DNA from: Agrobacterium genomosp. 13 str. CFBP 6927
GTDB taxonomy: Bacteria; Pseudomonadota; Alphaproteobacteria; Rhizobiales; Rhizobiaceae
Direction of reading: 5' to 3'
Length of the DNA: 64,000 bases
NCBI GenBank assembly: GCA_900012615.1
Contig: LT009756.1
Coordinates: 540,414 to 604,413 of the forward strand
Both the position numbers and the translations under genes were made by a program. The notes under the pieces are model-generated. The model did not search any database. It was given only the letters and a program-made list of their open reading frames with translations, and was not told where the DNA came from. Below are positions 8,377 through 17,769 of the stretch, one piece after another (position 1 is the stretch's first letter; every line of letters begins with the position of its first letter).

Positions 8377-9966
8377 ATGGACAAGACAGTGATCGACCCC
8401 GGAAACGGCCCAAAGCCGTCGGACCAAGGGGCGTCGGTGGCAAACAAAGGGAAAGCGAAGCGATCCCGTCGTGGCAAGAAACACAAGCGTGACGGTAAGC
8501 CCCGTGACGCCGCTGTGCTGTCGCATGATGTTGCCGCAGATGTTCCGGCCGGTTCCCCTCATGTATCGGCTCTCGAGCCGGATGCAGAACCGCGCAAGAG
8601 AAAGCGCCGCCGTCGTTCTCGCGGCAAAGGCGCTTCACAGCAGACGCCGTCTGCGCCCGGCGAGCAGGTGCAGGCCTCAACCGTACCCGATGTTACTAAC
8701 CCATCCCCGGTGCCTCCAGGTGGCGGTCGCAAGTCGCGCAACCGCAAGCGGGCTCATCGCGATCCACGCGGTCGCGATCCGCAGGGCAGGCCGCTCGTCC
8801 CCTCGCACGCGCCGCGGCATGTCGGCAAGCAGAATGGCCGTGCCAATGGCGCTGCTCAGGAACCGCATCGTCAACAATCTGAAATCTCTGCCCGTCACGC
8901 CACGCGCCAGCACGATCATGGTGCGGAACCGGCGACGGATATGTATGCGGCGCTCGATCTCGGCACCAATAATTGCCGCCTGCTGATTGCGCAGCCGACA
9001 CGGCCCGGTCAGTTCCGGGTCGTCGACGCCTTTTCGCGCATCGTCCGGCTGGGCGAGGGCCTGGTGTCGAGCGGTCGCCTTTCCGACGATGCGATGGACC
9101 GCGCGGTGGAGGCCCTCAAGGTTTGCTCTTCGAAACTTGCCGGTCGCCCGATCAGGCGCATGCGGCTGATCGCCACCGAAGCCTGCCGGGCCGCATCCAA
9201 TGGCGAGGCGTTTCTGGAGCGGGTCACCCGCGAAACCGGGCTCAGGCTTGAAATCATCAGCCGCGAGACGGAAGCCCGCCTTGCGGTATCGGGCTGCGCC
9301 TCGCTTGTCGGGCGCGAGGCGCGTTCGGTTGTGCTGTTCGATATCGGCGGCGGATCGTCGGAAATCGCGGTTATCAAGGTCGGTGAAAACCGTTCCAACC
9401 GGCTCGCCAACCATATCACGCATTGGACATCGCTTCCGGTCGGTGTCGTCACGCTCTCTGAACGCCATGGCGGCCGCGATGTGACGCCTGATGTCTTCGC
9501 GGCCATGGTGCGGGAAGTCGAGGGGCTGCTCGATGCATTCCATTGCCCGCCTTTGGCGCCGCAATTGCATCATGAGGATTTTCATCTCATCGGGACCTCG
9601 GGTACGGTAACGACGCTTGCGGGCGTTCATCTCGATCTGCCACGATATGATCGCCGCAAGGTGGATGGCCTCTGGCTTTCCGACGCCGAGGTGACGGCCA
9701 TGCAGGACAAGCTTCTGGCATGGGATTTCGCCGGCCGCGCCGCCAATGCCTGCATCGGTCCTGACAGGGCCGATCTGGTTCTGGCCGGTTGTGCGATCCT
9801 CGAGGCCATTCGCCGCCGCTGGCCGTCGCGCCGCATGCGCGTGGCCGATCGCGGTCTTCGCGAGGGCCTGCTGACGGATATGATGGCGGATGACGGCGCA
9901 TGGCGGCGCAACCGCATAAGGCGCATGCAGATGGCACGGCAGGAAAGGACGGAAGGTTTGACATGA
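8377..9966 (+). CDS. Exopolyphosphatase/pppGpp phosphatase family protein (Ppx/GppA)
   Basis: The conserved Ppx/GppA domain starts near residue 190 ([15 protein letters not shown], the phosphate-1 motif of the ASKHA fold) and continues with [18 protein letters not shown] and the phosphate-2 motif [10 protein letters not shown]. The family hydrolyses polyphosphate or the pppGpp alarmone. The first 180 residues are Lys/Arg/Pro-rich and low in complexity ([25 protein letters not shown]), an N-terminal extension that could bind nucleic acid or polyphosphate. I chose the ATG at 8377; an ATG at 8335 and a longer frame that would run into the tRNA are possible but less likely. The stop overlaps the rlmE start by four bases (ATGA), so the two genes are translationally coupled. 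Whether it acts as Ppx or GppA cannot be decided here. Confidence 0.85.
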   Translation: MDKTVIDPGNGPKPSDQGASVANKGKAKRSRRGKKHKRDGKPRDAAVLSHDVAADVPAGSPHVSALEPDAEPRKRKRRRRSRGKGASQQTPSAPGEQVQASTVPDVTNPSPVPPGGGRKSRNRKRAHRDPRGRDPQGRPLVPSHAPRHVGKQNGRANGAAQEPHRQQSEISARHATRQHDHGAEPATDMYAALDLGTNNCRLLIAQPTRPGQFRVVDAFSRIVRLGEGLVSSGRLSDDAMDRAVEALKVCSSKLAGRPIRRMRLIATEACRAASNGEAFLERVTRETGLRLEIISRETEARLAVSGCASLVGREARSVVLFDIGGGSSEIAVIKVGENRSNRLANHITHWTSLPVGVVTLSERHGGRDVTPDVFAAMVREVEGLLDAFHCPPLAPQLHHEDFHLIGTSGTVTTLAGVHLDLPRYDRRKVDGLWLSDAEVTAMQDKLLAWDFAGRAANACIGPDRADLVLAGCAILEAIRRRWPSRRMRVADRGLREGLLTDMMADDGAWRRNRIRRMQMARQERTEGLT

Positions 9967-10703
9967 GCAAGGCGCCCACAAGCACCAATCGCACCGGCCG
10001 AAAGATCGGCCAGAAGGTCAAGAAGACCAAACTCAAGGCCTCATCGCGCCGTTGGCTTGAACGTCATATCAATGACCCCTACGTCCAGCGCGCCAAGCTT
10101 GAGGGCTATCGCGCCCGCGCCGCCTTCAAGCTTCTGGAAATCAACGACAAGCACCAGATATTGAAGGGTGCGACCCGCATCATCGACCTTGGTGCGGCAC
10201 CCGGAAGCTGGTCGCAGATCGCTTCGAAGGTGACAGATTCCACCGAGGACGATATTCGCGTCGCCGCCATCGATTTCCTCGAGATCGATCCCATTCCCGG
10301 CGTCAAGATCCTGCAGCTCGACTTCCTCGATCCGACCGCACCCGAAAAGCTGATGGAGGCCGTCGGCGGCACGCCCGATCTCGTATTGTCGGATATGGCG
10401 GCGCCAACCACGGGCCACCAGAAGACCGACCACATCCGCACCATGCATCTGTGCGAAGTCGCTGCCGATTTCGCGGTTCAGGTGCTGGCGGAGGGCGGCC
10501 ATTTCCTTGCCAAGACCTTCCAGGGCGGCACGGAAAAGGCATTACTCGATATGCTGAAGAAGAACTTCAAGCAGGTTTTGCACATCAAGCCTGCCTCGTC
10601 GCGCTCGGAATCGGTCGAAATGTTCCTGCTTGCCAAGCACTTCAAGGGCCGCAAAAACGAGCCGCACATCGATGCGGACGCCATTGAGGCGGCCGAGGAC
10701 TGA
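9963..10703 (+). CDS. rlmE: 23S rRNA 2'-O-methyltransferase RlmE (FtsJ/RrmJ)
   Basis: This 246-residue enzyme methylates U2552 of 23S rRNA in the large subunit A-loop. The S-adenosylmethionine site is visible as [13 protein letters not shown] near residue 75, and the K-D-K-E catalytic set is supported by [22 protein letters not shown], and [12 protein letters not shown], with [14 protein letters not shown] near the end. An extra basic N-terminus of about 40 residues ([20 protein letters not shown]) precedes the core and is longer than in E. coli. The ATG at 9963 overlaps the upstream stop, with GGAAGG as ribosome-binding site. The stop codon directly abuts that of the convergent MFS gene. Confidence 0.95.
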   Translation: MSKAPTSTNRTGRKIGQKVKKTKLKASSRRWLERHINDPYVQRAKLEGYRARAAFKLLEINDKHQILKGATRIIDLGAAPGSWSQIASKVTDSTEDDIRVAAIDFLEIDPIPGVKILQLDFLDPTAPEKLMEAVGGTPDLVLSDMAAPTTGHQKTDHIRTMHLCEVAADFAVQVLAEGGHFLAKTFQGGTEKALLDMLKKNFKQVLHIKPASSRSESVEMFLLAKHFKGRKNEPHIDADAIEAAED

Positions 10704-12131
10704 TCATTCCGCCGGTTGCGAAACCTTGCCGCGGTGGCCGGAGACGGCCGCTCCCGCCTGTGCGTCCATGCGGATGATCGGCACGATGGCGAAGAGCGAG
10801 ACGAGCGCGACGATGGTGAAGGCGATGTGGAAATCGGCAAGCTGAAGATGCGTGCCGGACATCATGCTGCTGACTTCCAGAATGGAAGCGGCGAAAGCCA
10901 CGCCAAGCGCCAGGCTGATCTGCTGCATCACCGAGGCCATCGAGGTCGCCTGACTTGCCTGGCTGTCTTCAATATCGGAATAGCTGAGCGCGTTCGACCC
11001 GGTGAAGAAGAATGACCGGGCAAATCCCGCCGTGACCAGGAAGATCATGATCAGCGGGTAGGGGGTCTCAGGCGTGAAAAAACTGTTGGCGAGCGTCGTG
11101 CAGGCGCCGACGATGCCGGCCCCGATCAGCGTCGATCGGAACCCCGTTGCCGCAAAGACCCGCTTGGCCATGAATTTCGTGGTGATAGCGCCAATCGCGC
11201 CCGCAAAGGTGATCATGCCGGATTGGAACGGGTTGAGCCCGAAGCCGATCTGCAGCATCAGCGGCATCAGGAAGGGAATGGCGCCCGTTGAAATGCGAAA
11301 GATCGTGCCGCCAACGGAGGCCGCCCGGAACGTCGCATTCTGGAAAATCCGAAAATCCAGAATGGGGGCGGGGTGGCGCGCGGCGTGGCGCATGTAAAGA
11401 AATCCGCAGATGAAACCGATGATCGTCGAGGCGATGCCGATGGCGGGTGGCAGAGCCGGAAGACTGACCACCGACACACCAAATACCACGCCCGAAGCGG
11501 CGATGCCTGAGAGCACGAACCCCTTGCCATCCATCGGCGGGGGATTGGTGGTTTCGATTTCCGGCAGGAAGATCGTCGACAGCCAGATGCCGATGACGCC
11601 GATGGGCACGTTGATCAGGAAAATCCAGTGCCATGAAAAATAAGTGGTGATGAAACCGCCGATCGGCGGACCGGTGAGCGGCCCGACAAGCGCCGGTATC
11701 GTCAACAGCGCCATGGCGGAGACGAGCTCGGTCCGCTTTGTTGTCCGCAGCAGAACGAGACGGCCGACGGGCGTCATCATTGCACCGCCCATGCCCTGCA
11801 GGAAGCGCGAGAGCACGAATTCGAACACCGACGACGAGACCGCGCAACAGATGGACCCGACAACGAAGACGCCGATGGCGAAACGGAAGATTTTCTTCGC
11901 GCCATATTTGTCGGCCATCCAGCCGCTGATCGGAATGAAGATCGCCAGAGACACCATATAGGCCGTCAGCGCGAGCTTGAGCGTGATCGGGCCGACATTG
12001 AGGTCGGCTGCAATCGCCGGAAGCGAGGTCGCAATGACGGTGGAGTCCATCTGCTCCATGAAGAGAGCGACTGCCAGGATGAGGGGAATGATGCGGTTCA
12101 TGAGGCTGCCTGCGGCTTTCCGCTGCGACAA
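10704..12131 (-). CDS. MFS drug exporter, DHA2 (14-TMS-type) family
   Basis: A 475-residue multi-spanning protein with the DHA2 hallmarks: LFMEQMDSTVIATSLPAI in the first membrane segment, a loop SGWMADKYGAKKIF (motif A) near residue 70, RFLQGMGGAMMTP near 110, and LTGPPIGGF for motif C near 155. The family exports drugs, dyes and small metabolites by proton antiport; the substrate is unknown. The start given is a TTG with AGGAGG about 14 bases upstream; an ATG ten codons further in (12101) is the alternative. It is divergent from the Tat-exported hydrolase gene across a 177-bp region. Confidence 0.87.
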   Translation of the reverse strand: MSQRKAAGSLMNRIIPLILAVALFMEQMDSTVIATSLPAIAADLNVGPITLKLALTAYMVSLAIFIPISGWMADKYGAKKIFRFAIGVFVVGSICCAVSSSVFEFVLSRFLQGMGGAMMTPVGRLVLLRTTKRTELVSAMALLTIPALVGPLTGPPIGGFITTYFSWHWIFLINVPIGVIGIWLSTIFLPEIETTNPPPMDGKGFVLSGIAASGVVFGVSVVSLPALPPAIGIASTIIGFICGFLYMRHAARHPAPILDFRIFQNATFRAASVGGTIFRISTGAIPFLMPLMLQIGFGLNPFQSGMITFAGAIGAITTKFMAKRVFAATGFRSTLIGAGIVGACTTLANSFFTPETPYPLIMIFLVTAGFARSFFFTGSNALSYSDIEDSQASQATSMASVMQQISLALGVAFAASILEVSSMMSGTHLQLADFHIAFTIVALVSLFAIVPIIRMDAQAGAAVSGHRGKVSQPAE

Positions 12132-12268
12132 AGGATATCGCCGTTCCTCCTACGCCTGATAAGCGGGCTTGCCAACACGTTAATTATCAATTTCTCAAGT
12201 TCCGATCAAACCTGCGTGAGGCCGGTTTCCTTGCAACTTTCTCGCTCTATTGTCCGTTGGGCACAGTT

Positions 12269-12294
12269 CAGTTGGCGATCATGGCCAGTTGGCG
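12269..12294 (+). promoter_or_regulatory. Direct repeat before the metallo-hydrolase gene, possible operator
   Basis: CAGTTGGCG occurs at 12269-12277 and again at 12286-12294, a spacing of 17 bp, directly in front of the ribosome-binding site of the hydrolase gene and within the divergent region shared with the MFS exporter. Two half sites at this distance could bind a regulator that controls one or both genes. There is no regulator gene adjacent, so this remains an inference. Confidence 0.25.
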
Positions 12295-12308
12295 CTATCG
12301 GGAGAAAG

Positions 12309-13313
12309 ATGATGACCCAATCCTTGAACATGAGCAGGCGCGGCCTCATTGGTGCGGCCGGTGCAAGCGTCCTCGGCGCGCCGCTGTTGATGGCGCGCAC
12401 CGCAACGGCCCAGACAAACCAGCCGCAAACCTCCATGGAGATCAAACACGCCATGCCGCCGGAAACCAATCGCTTCAAGCTCGGCAATTTCGAGGTGCTG
12501 GTGGTGAAGGATGGCGCCCGCGCCGCGCCCAATCCCGGCGAGACCTTCGGCACGGACCAGTCGGCGGAAACCGTCGGCAATCTTCTGGACGATAATTTTC
12601 TGCCGAAGGACCAATTCGTCAATTCCTTCTCGCCGGTCCTCGTCAACACCGGCACGGACCTCGTGCTGTTCGACACCGGTTTTGGCGAGGCCGGCCGCGG
12701 CGCGGGCAATGGCCGCCTGATCGAAGGCATGGCGGCTGCCGGTTACACGCCGGAGGATGTGACGGTGGTGGTGCTGACCCATATGCACGGCGACCACATC
12801 GGCGGGCTGATGGAAAAAGGCGCGCCCGCCTTTTCAAAGGCGCGTTATGTGGTCGGCCAGGCGGAATATGATTTCTGGACGGATGAGAAGCGCGTGGGCA
12901 CGCCTGCCGAAGGCGGCCACAAGGGTGTCATCGCCAACGTCAAGCCGCTGGCGGAAAAGGCGACATTCATCGGCGATGGCGCTGACGTGGTCTCCGGTAT
13001 CACCAGCATTGCCGCTTTCGGCCATTCGCCGGGGCACATGATCTTCCGGGTCGAATCGGAAGGCAAACAGCTGATCCTGACGGCGGATACGGCCAACCAT
13101 TTTGTCCTTTCGCTGCAGAGGCCGGACTGGGAGGTGAAGTTCGACATGGACAAGGCAGCAGCGGCAGCGACCCGCAGGAAGGTCTACGATATGATCGCCA
13201 CCGACCGGCTGGCCTTCCTTGGCTATCACATGCCGTTCCCTTCTGTCGGTTACGCGGAAAAGCTGGATACGGGTTATCGTTTCGTGCCGAAATCCTATCA
13301 GTTCGACATTTGA
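12309..13313 (+). CDS. Tat-exported metallo-beta-lactamase-fold hydrolase
   Basis: The 334-residue product carries the zinc-binding motif THMHGDHIGG near residue 165, a further AFGHSPGHM, and a late Asp in LILTADTANH, which are the ligands of a binuclear MBL-fold hydrolase. The N-terminus has a twin-arginine signal (MSRRGLIGAAGASVLGAP, RR near residues 10-11), so the enzyme should be exported folded. Related proteins are quorum-quenching lactonases and other periplasmic hydrolases; the substrate is unknown. Start choice: ATG at 12309 (or the adjacent ATG at 12312) with GGAGAAAG just upstream; a longer frame from 12216 lacks support. A terminator follows at 13335. Confidence 0.87.
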   Translation: MMTQSLNMSRRGLIGAAGASVLGAPLLMARTATAQTNQPQTSMEIKHAMPPETNRFKLGNFEVLVVKDGARAAPNPGETFGTDQSAETVGNLLDDNFLPKDQFVNSFSPVLVNTGTDLVLFDTGFGEAGRGAGNGRLIEGMAAAGYTPEDVTVVVLTHMHGDHIGGLMEKGAPAFSKARYVVGQAEYDFWTDEKRVGTPAEGGHKGVIANVKPLAEKATFIGDGADVVSGITSIAAFGHSPGHMIFRVESEGKQLILTADTANHFVLSLQRPDWEVKFDMDKAAAAATRRKVYDMIATDRLAFLGYHMPFPSVGYAEKLDTGYRFVPKSYQFDI

Positions 13314-13334
13314 TATCTGCTGCAATGCAGCAAC

Positions 13335-13368
13335 AAAAAAAGCCCGGAAGGCAATTCCGGGTTTTTTC
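13335..13368 (+). terminator. Rho-independent terminator after the metallo-hydrolase gene
   Basis: CCCGGAA (13343-13349) pairs with TTCCGGG (13355-13361), with flanking A-run and T-run that extend the pairing. The run of six T makes it a good terminator, and the A-run would let it act for either direction. Confidence 0.88.
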
Positions 13369-13492
13369 TATTCCCTTCCTGTCATGAACGTGTTACCAGC
13401 CCTCGCCAACTTCCAAGCAATCCTTGCAGGGCGCCGGGGTGAACTTTTCGTTCCGGAACGGCCACGCATTTTCATTATGAAGGAATTTGGTC

Positions 13493-14998
13493 ATGGCACG
13501 CATCATTCAAACACCCACTGGTTTGGACGCTCTCACATTTGACGATGTGTTGCTGCAGCCCGGGCATTCCGAAGTCATGCCGGGACAGACGAATATCGCC
13601 ACCCGCATCGCCCGTGATATCGATCTGAACCTGCCGATCCTGTCTTCGGCCATGGATACGGTCACGGAAGGCCGCCTTGCCATCGCCATGGCCCAGGCTG
13701 GCGGCATCGGCGTCATCCACCGTAACCTGACCCCCATCGAGCAGGCCGAAGAAGTCCGGCAGGTGAAGAAGTTCGAAAGCGGCATGGTCGTCAACCCGGT
13801 CACCATCGGCCCGGATGCGACGCTCGCTGAAGCACAGGCGCTGATGAAGGCGCACGGCATTTCCGGTATTCCGGTCGTGGAAAACGGCGGTTCCGGCGGT
13901 CACAAGAACGGCCGCCTCGTCGGCATTCTCACCAACCGCGACGTCCGCTTCGCCTCCGATCCGCAGCAGAAGATCTATGAACTGATGACCCGCGAAAATC
14001 TGGTCACGGTCAAGGAAAGCAGCGTCGATCAGCAGGAAGCGCGCCGCCTGCTGCACAAGCACCGCATCGAAAAGCTGCTGGTGGTGGATGGAAAGGGCAA
14101 TTGCGTCGGCCTCATCACCGTCAAGGATATCGAGAAGTCGCAGCTGAACCCCAACGCCACCAAGGATGCGCAGGGCCGTCTTCGCGCCGCCGCCGCCATC
14201 AGCGTCGGTGCTGACGCCATCGAGCGCGCCGAGCGTCTCATCGATGCCGGCGTCGACCTTCTGGTCGTCGATACCGCGCACGGCCATTCGCAGCGCGTGC
14301 TGGATGCCGTCTCGCAGGTCAAGAAGATGTCGAACTCGGTTCGCATCATCGCCGGCAATGTCGCGACCGCCGACGGCACCAAGGCGCTGATCGATGCCGG
14401 CGCCGATGGCGTCAAGGTCGGTATCGGCCCCGGCTCCATCTGCACCACCCGCATTGTCGCCGGTGTCGGCGTTCCGCAGCTCGCTGCCATCATGTCGTCG
14501 GTCGAAGTCGCCAATGCGGCTGATATCCCCGTTATCGCCGATGGCGGCATCAAGTTCTCGGGCGATCTGGCCAAGGCAATCGCCGCCGGCGCTTCCGCCG
14601 TCATGATCGGCTCGCTGCTGGCGGGCACGGATGAAAGCCCGGGCGAAGTGTTCCTCTACCAGGGCCGTTCCTTCAAGGCCTATCGCGGCATGGGCTCCGT
14701 TGGCGCCATGGCGCGCGGTTCGGCAGACCGTTATTTCCAGGCGGAAGTGCGCGACACGCTGAAGCTCGTTCCGGAAGGTATCGAAGGTCAGGTTCCCTAC
14801 AAGGGTCCGGTCTCCGGTGTCCTGCACCAGCTGGCAGGCGGCCTGAAGGCTGCCATGGGTTATGTCGGCGGCGGCAACATCAAGGAATTCCAGGAGCGCG
14901 CCACCTTCGTTCGCATCTCCAGCGCGGGCCTGCGCGAAAGCCACGCCCATGACGTGACGATCACCCGCGAAAGCCCGAACTACCCCGGCGCGGTTTGA
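13493..14998 (+). CDS. guaB: Inosine-5'-monophosphate dehydrogenase
   Basis: This is a 501-residue IMP dehydrogenase, which oxidises IMP to XMP with NAD+ in the committed step of guanine nucleotide synthesis. The TIM barrel starts at [11 protein letters not shown] and is interrupted at about residues 95-205 by the CBS pair ([46 protein letters not shown]). The catalytic Cys lies in [13 protein letters not shown] near residue 305, followed by [10 protein letters not shown] and the flap residues. I chose the ATG at 13493 because AAGGA (13480-13484) lies 8 bp upstream. It stands as a single gene between two terminators. Confidence 0.98.
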   Translation: MARIIQTPTGLDALTFDDVLLQPGHSEVMPGQTNIATRIARDIDLNLPILSSAMDTVTEGRLAIAMAQAGGIGVIHRNLTPIEQAEEVRQVKKFESGMVVNPVTIGPDATLAEAQALMKAHGISGIPVVENGGSGGHKNGRLVGILTNRDVRFASDPQQKIYELMTRENLVTVKESSVDQQEARRLLHKHRIEKLLVVDGKGNCVGLITVKDIEKSQLNPNATKDAQGRLRAAAAISVGADAIERAERLIDAGVDLLVVDTAHGHSQRVLDAVSQVKKMSNSVRIIAGNVATADGTKALIDAGADGVKVGIGPGSICTTRIVAGVGVPQLAAIMSSVEVANAADIPVIADGGIKFSGDLAKAIAAGASAVMIGSLLAGTDESPGEVFLYQGRSFKAYRGMGSVGAMARGSADRYFQAEVRDTLKLVPEGIEGQVPYKGPVSGVLHQLAGGLKAAMGYVGGGNIKEFQERATFVRISSAGLRESHAHDVTITRESPNYPGAV

Positions 14999-15036
14999 TC
15001 TTTCGAGGCGAATCCGTAAAAGGATACTGAGTATTT

Positions 15037-15074
15037 GGCGCTCCCCGATTCATGCCGGATCGGGGAGCGTTTTC
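15037..15074 (+). terminator. Rho-independent terminator after guaB
   Basis: CGCTCCCCGAT (15039-15049) pairs perfectly with ATCGGGGAGCG (15059-15069) around a nine-base loop and is followed by TTTT. The 11-bp stem is strong, and the next gene begins about 20 bases further on. Confidence 0.9.
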
Positions 15075-15092
15075 ATGATTGGAGGAGAAAGC

Positions 15093-15512
15093 ATGTCACC
15101 GACGACCGCAATGTTCTGGCCGATGATCGCCCATGTCTTTCTCGTTTTCTGGCTTTATGCGCTGCTGCTTTACCGGCGTAAGAAATACACCTTTACCGAT
15201 CGCGAATCGGCTATCCGTCTTCGTGACAAAGGTGAGGAAGCGCGGGAAAGCTATCTGGTGAACCGCAATATTGCCAACCAGTTCGAACTTCCGATCCTCT
15301 TTCACATCGCCTGCCTGCTGCTTTACATCACCGATGCGGACAATATCGTCACCATCGTGCTGGCCTGGCTGTTCGTCCTTTCGCGTTTTGCCCATTCCTA
15401 TGTCCACGTCACCAGCAACCGCCTGCGTCACCGCGGTGCTTTGTTCGGCATCGGTTTTGCGCTTCTGGTCTGCCTCTGGGGCTGGCTCGCCATTTGGTTG
15501 GCTCTGGAGTAA
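15093..15512 (+). CDS. MAPEG family membrane protein
   Basis: A 139-residue protein with four predicted membrane segments, matching the MAPEG family (membrane-associated proteins in eicosanoid and glutathione metabolism). Typical residues are ESAIRLRDKGEEARESYLVNRNIANQFELPILFH in the first loop region, with the conserved NQFE(L)P(I) helix, and RFAHSYVHVTSNRLRHRG, which matches the family's R-x-x-H-x-x-x pattern. Bacterial members are often small glutathione transferases or of unknown role. The ATG at 15093 has GGAGGAG upstream; an ATG six codons earlier is less likely. It sits between guaB and adhP with no operon partner. Confidence 0.9.
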   Translation: MSPTTAMFWPMIAHVFLVFWLYALLLYRRKKYTFTDRESAIRLRDKGEEARESYLVNRNIANQFELPILFHIACLLLYITDADNIVTIVLAWLFVLSRFAHSYVHVTSNRLRHRGALFGIGFALLVCLWGWLAIWLALE

Positions 15513-15606
15513 AACAGCACCGTCAGGTTGCCTCATAAGTGAGACAATCGCGCGTTCAAAATAACCCGATTTGCGATAAGTCAATTCCATGAGGCCGCAT
15601 CCCCGT

Positions 15607-15650
15607 TAATCTCTGCCTTGCCGTCGAGGATTTCAGGCGAGCAGAGATTA
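15607..15650 (+). promoter_or_regulatory. Inverted repeat overlapping the adhP leader, possible operator or leader hairpin
   Basis: TAATCTCTGC (15607-15616) and GCAGAGATTA (15641-15650) form a perfect 10-bp inverted repeat with a 24-base spacer. The right arm ends immediately before the ribosome-binding site GGGAG (15651-15655) of adhP. It could be a regulator-binding dyad or a leader hairpin that affects translation. Which of the two applies is not decided by the sequence. Confidence 0.45.
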
Positions 15651-15661
15651 GGGAGTATGTC

Positions 15662-16690
15662 ATGGCGAAAACAATGAAGGCAGCCGTCGTCCGCGCGTTT
15701 GGAAAACCGCTGACCATCGAGGAAGTGGCGATACCGGATCCCGGCCCCGGTGAAATTCTCATCAATTACAAGGCGACGGGTATTTGCCACACCGACCTGC
15801 ACGCCGCAACGGGCGACTGGCCGGTAAAACCCAATCCGCCCTTCATCCCCGGCCATGAAGGCGTCGGTTATGTCGCCAAGATCGGCGCAGGCGTCACCGG
15901 CATCAAGGAAGGCGATCGCGCCGGCACACCGTGGCTCTACACCGCCTGCGGCTGCTGCATTCCGTGCCGCACGGGGTGGGAAACCCTTTGCCCGAGCCAG
16001 CAGAACTCCGGTTATTCCGTCAATGGCAGCTTTGCCGAATATGGCCTTGCCGATCCGAAATTCGTCGGCCGCCTGCCGGATAATCTCGATTTCGGCCCGG
16101 CAGCCCCGGTACTCTGCGCCGGCGTCACCGTCTATAAGGGCCTCAAGGAAACCGAGGTCAGGCCCGGTGAATGGGTGGTCATCTCAGGCATTGGCGGCCT
16201 CGGTCATATGGCCGTGCAATATGCCAAGGCCATGGGCATGCATGTCGTTGCCGCCGATATTTTCGACGACAAACTGGCGCTTGCGAAAAAGCTCGGAGCC
16301 GATGTCGTCGTCAATGGTCGCGCGCCTGACGCGGTGGAGCAGGTGCAGAAAGCGACCGGCGGGGTCCATGGCGCGCTGGTGACGGCGGTGTCGCCCAAGG
16401 CCATGGAGCAGGCTTACGGCTTCCTGCGCTCCAAGGGCACCATGGCGCTTGTCGGCCTGCCGCCGGGCTTCATCTCCATTCCGGTGTTCGACACGGTGCT
16501 GAAGCGCATCACGGTGCGCGGCTCCATTGTCGGCACGCGGCAGGATCTGGAAGAAGCGCTGACCTTCGCCGGCGAAGGCAAGGTGGCGGCCCACTTCTCC
16601 TGGGACAAGCTCGAAAACATCAACGATATCTTCCACCGCATGGAAGAGGGCAAGATCGACGGCCGTATCGTCGTGGACCTCGCCGCCTGA
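15662..16690 (+). CDS. adhP: Zinc-dependent alcohol dehydrogenase (AdhP-like)
   Basis: The 342-residue product is a medium-chain zinc alcohol dehydrogenase that interconverts primary alcohols and aldehydes with NAD(H). Catalytic zinc ligands are visible in GICHTDLHAATGDW and PGHEGVG, with the third Cys in VLCAGVTVYKG; the structural zinc Cys cluster is CGCCIPCRTGWETLC. The Rossmann motif GIGGLGHMAVQYAKAMG lies near residue 172. Length and sequence match the AdhP class of ethanol-active enzymes. Start: ATG at 15662 preceded by TTAGGGAGTATGTC as ribosome-binding site. The gene stands alone behind a marked inverted repeat. Confidence 0.95.
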   Translation: MAKTMKAAVVRAFGKPLTIEEVAIPDPGPGEILINYKATGICHTDLHAATGDWPVKPNPPFIPGHEGVGYVAKIGAGVTGIKEGDRAGTPWLYTACGCCIPCRTGWETLCPSQQNSGYSVNGSFAEYGLADPKFVGRLPDNLDFGPAAPVLCAGVTVYKGLKETEVRPGEWVVISGIGGLGHMAVQYAKAMGMHVVAADIFDDKLALAKKLGADVVVNGRAPDAVEQVQKATGGVHGALVTAVSPKAMEQAYGFLRSKGTMALVGLPPGFISIPVFDTVLKRITVRGSIVGTRQDLEEALTFAGEGKVAAHFSWDKLENINDIFHRMEEGKIDGRIVVDLAA

Positions 16691-16808
16691 TGTGAAAACC
16701 TGGCCGCGGCGCTCACGTAAATGTGTGGCGCCGCTTGCCCCCGCCGCGTTCCCCCCGGGGCGATCTGCGTTATCCTTCCGCATCCGCGCGTTCAAGGAGG
16801 ATAGAGCG

Positions 16809-17684
16809 ATGGACAAGCCCAAGATCACGCAGGCCATGATCGACGCTTACGATGAATATACCCATCTCAGCCTCGACCGCCGCAAATTCATGGAAAAGCT
16901 CACGGTCCTTGCCGGGTCCGGCGCGGCTGCGGCGGCCATCGCGCCGCTCCTTTCGGCCAACAGCGCCCGTGCGGCTATCGTCGCGCCTGACGATGCGGGT
17001 ATCGTTGCGGAAGAGGTGACATATCCCGCCCCCGGCGGCGAGATGAAGGGTTATCTCGTTACGCCGAAATCCGTTCCCGGCCCCATCGGCTCCGTCATCG
17101 TCATCCACGAGAACCGTGGCCTGAATGACCATATCCGCGATGTGGCAAGGCGTGTGGCGCTCGCCGGTTTCAGGGCGCTTGCGATCGATTTCCTCTCTCC
17201 GCAGGGCGGTACGCCTGCCGATGAGGACAAGGCGCGGGAAATGTTCAGCGGCCTCGACATGGACGCAACGGTCGCCAATGCCGAAGCGGGCCGGGTATGG
17301 CTCGCGGCAAGGCAGGGTGCGAACGGCAAGGTCGGTGCGGTCGGTTTCTGCTGGGGCGGCGGGCTGGTCAACCGTTTCGCCACCAAATCGGCGGGCCTGA
17401 ATGCCGGCGTCGCCTATTACGGCCAGCAGGCCCCGGCGGCCGATGTGCCTGCCATCAAGGCGCCGCTGCTCTTGCACTATGCGGGTCTCGACGAGCGCAT
17501 CAATGCCGGCATCGATGCCTATAAGAAGGCGCTGGAAGACAACGGCAAGACCTTCGAAATCTTCGTTTATGACGGCGTCAACCACGCTTTCAACAATGAT
17601 ACGTCTTCGGCGCGTTACGACAAGGCGGCTGCCGATCTCGCCTGGGGCCGGACGACGGAGTTCTTCAAAAAATATCTGGCGTGA
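16809..17684 (+). CDS. Tat-exported dienelactone hydrolase family protein
   Basis: This alpha/beta-hydrolase of 291 residues shows the dienelactone-hydrolase pattern: nucleophile Cys in VGAVGFCWGGG near residue 180, Asp near LHYAGLDERI, and His in VYDGVNHAFNND near 258. It has a long N-terminal extension with a twin-arginine signal (SLDRRKFMEKLTVLAG, RR near residues 22-23), so it is likely exported. The true substrate is unknown; family members open lactones or cleave esters. The ATG at 16809 is preceded by AAGGAGGATAGAGCG, a strong ribosome-binding site. A type A palindromic repeat follows downstream. Confidence 0.85.
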   Translation: MDKPKITQAMIDAYDEYTHLSLDRRKFMEKLTVLAGSGAAAAAIAPLLSANSARAAIVAPDDAGIVAEEVTYPAPGGEMKGYLVTPKSVPGPIGSVIVIHENRGLNDHIRDVARRVALAGFRALAIDFLSPQGGTPADEDKAREMFSGLDMDATVANAEAGRVWLAARQGANGKVGAVGFCWGGGLVNRFATKSAGLNAGVAYYGQQAPAADVPAIKAPLLLHYAGLDERINAGIDAYKKALEDNGKTFEIFVYDGVNHAFNNDTSSARYDKAAADLAWGRTTEFFKKYLA

Positions 17685-17769
17685 TTGGGTTTTTGGGTGG
17701 GCGTCTGTTTTTGTCGCCAGTAGGGGAGGCGGAAAGGCGTAAATATTGTGAACCGAAGGTGCGTGGGGC

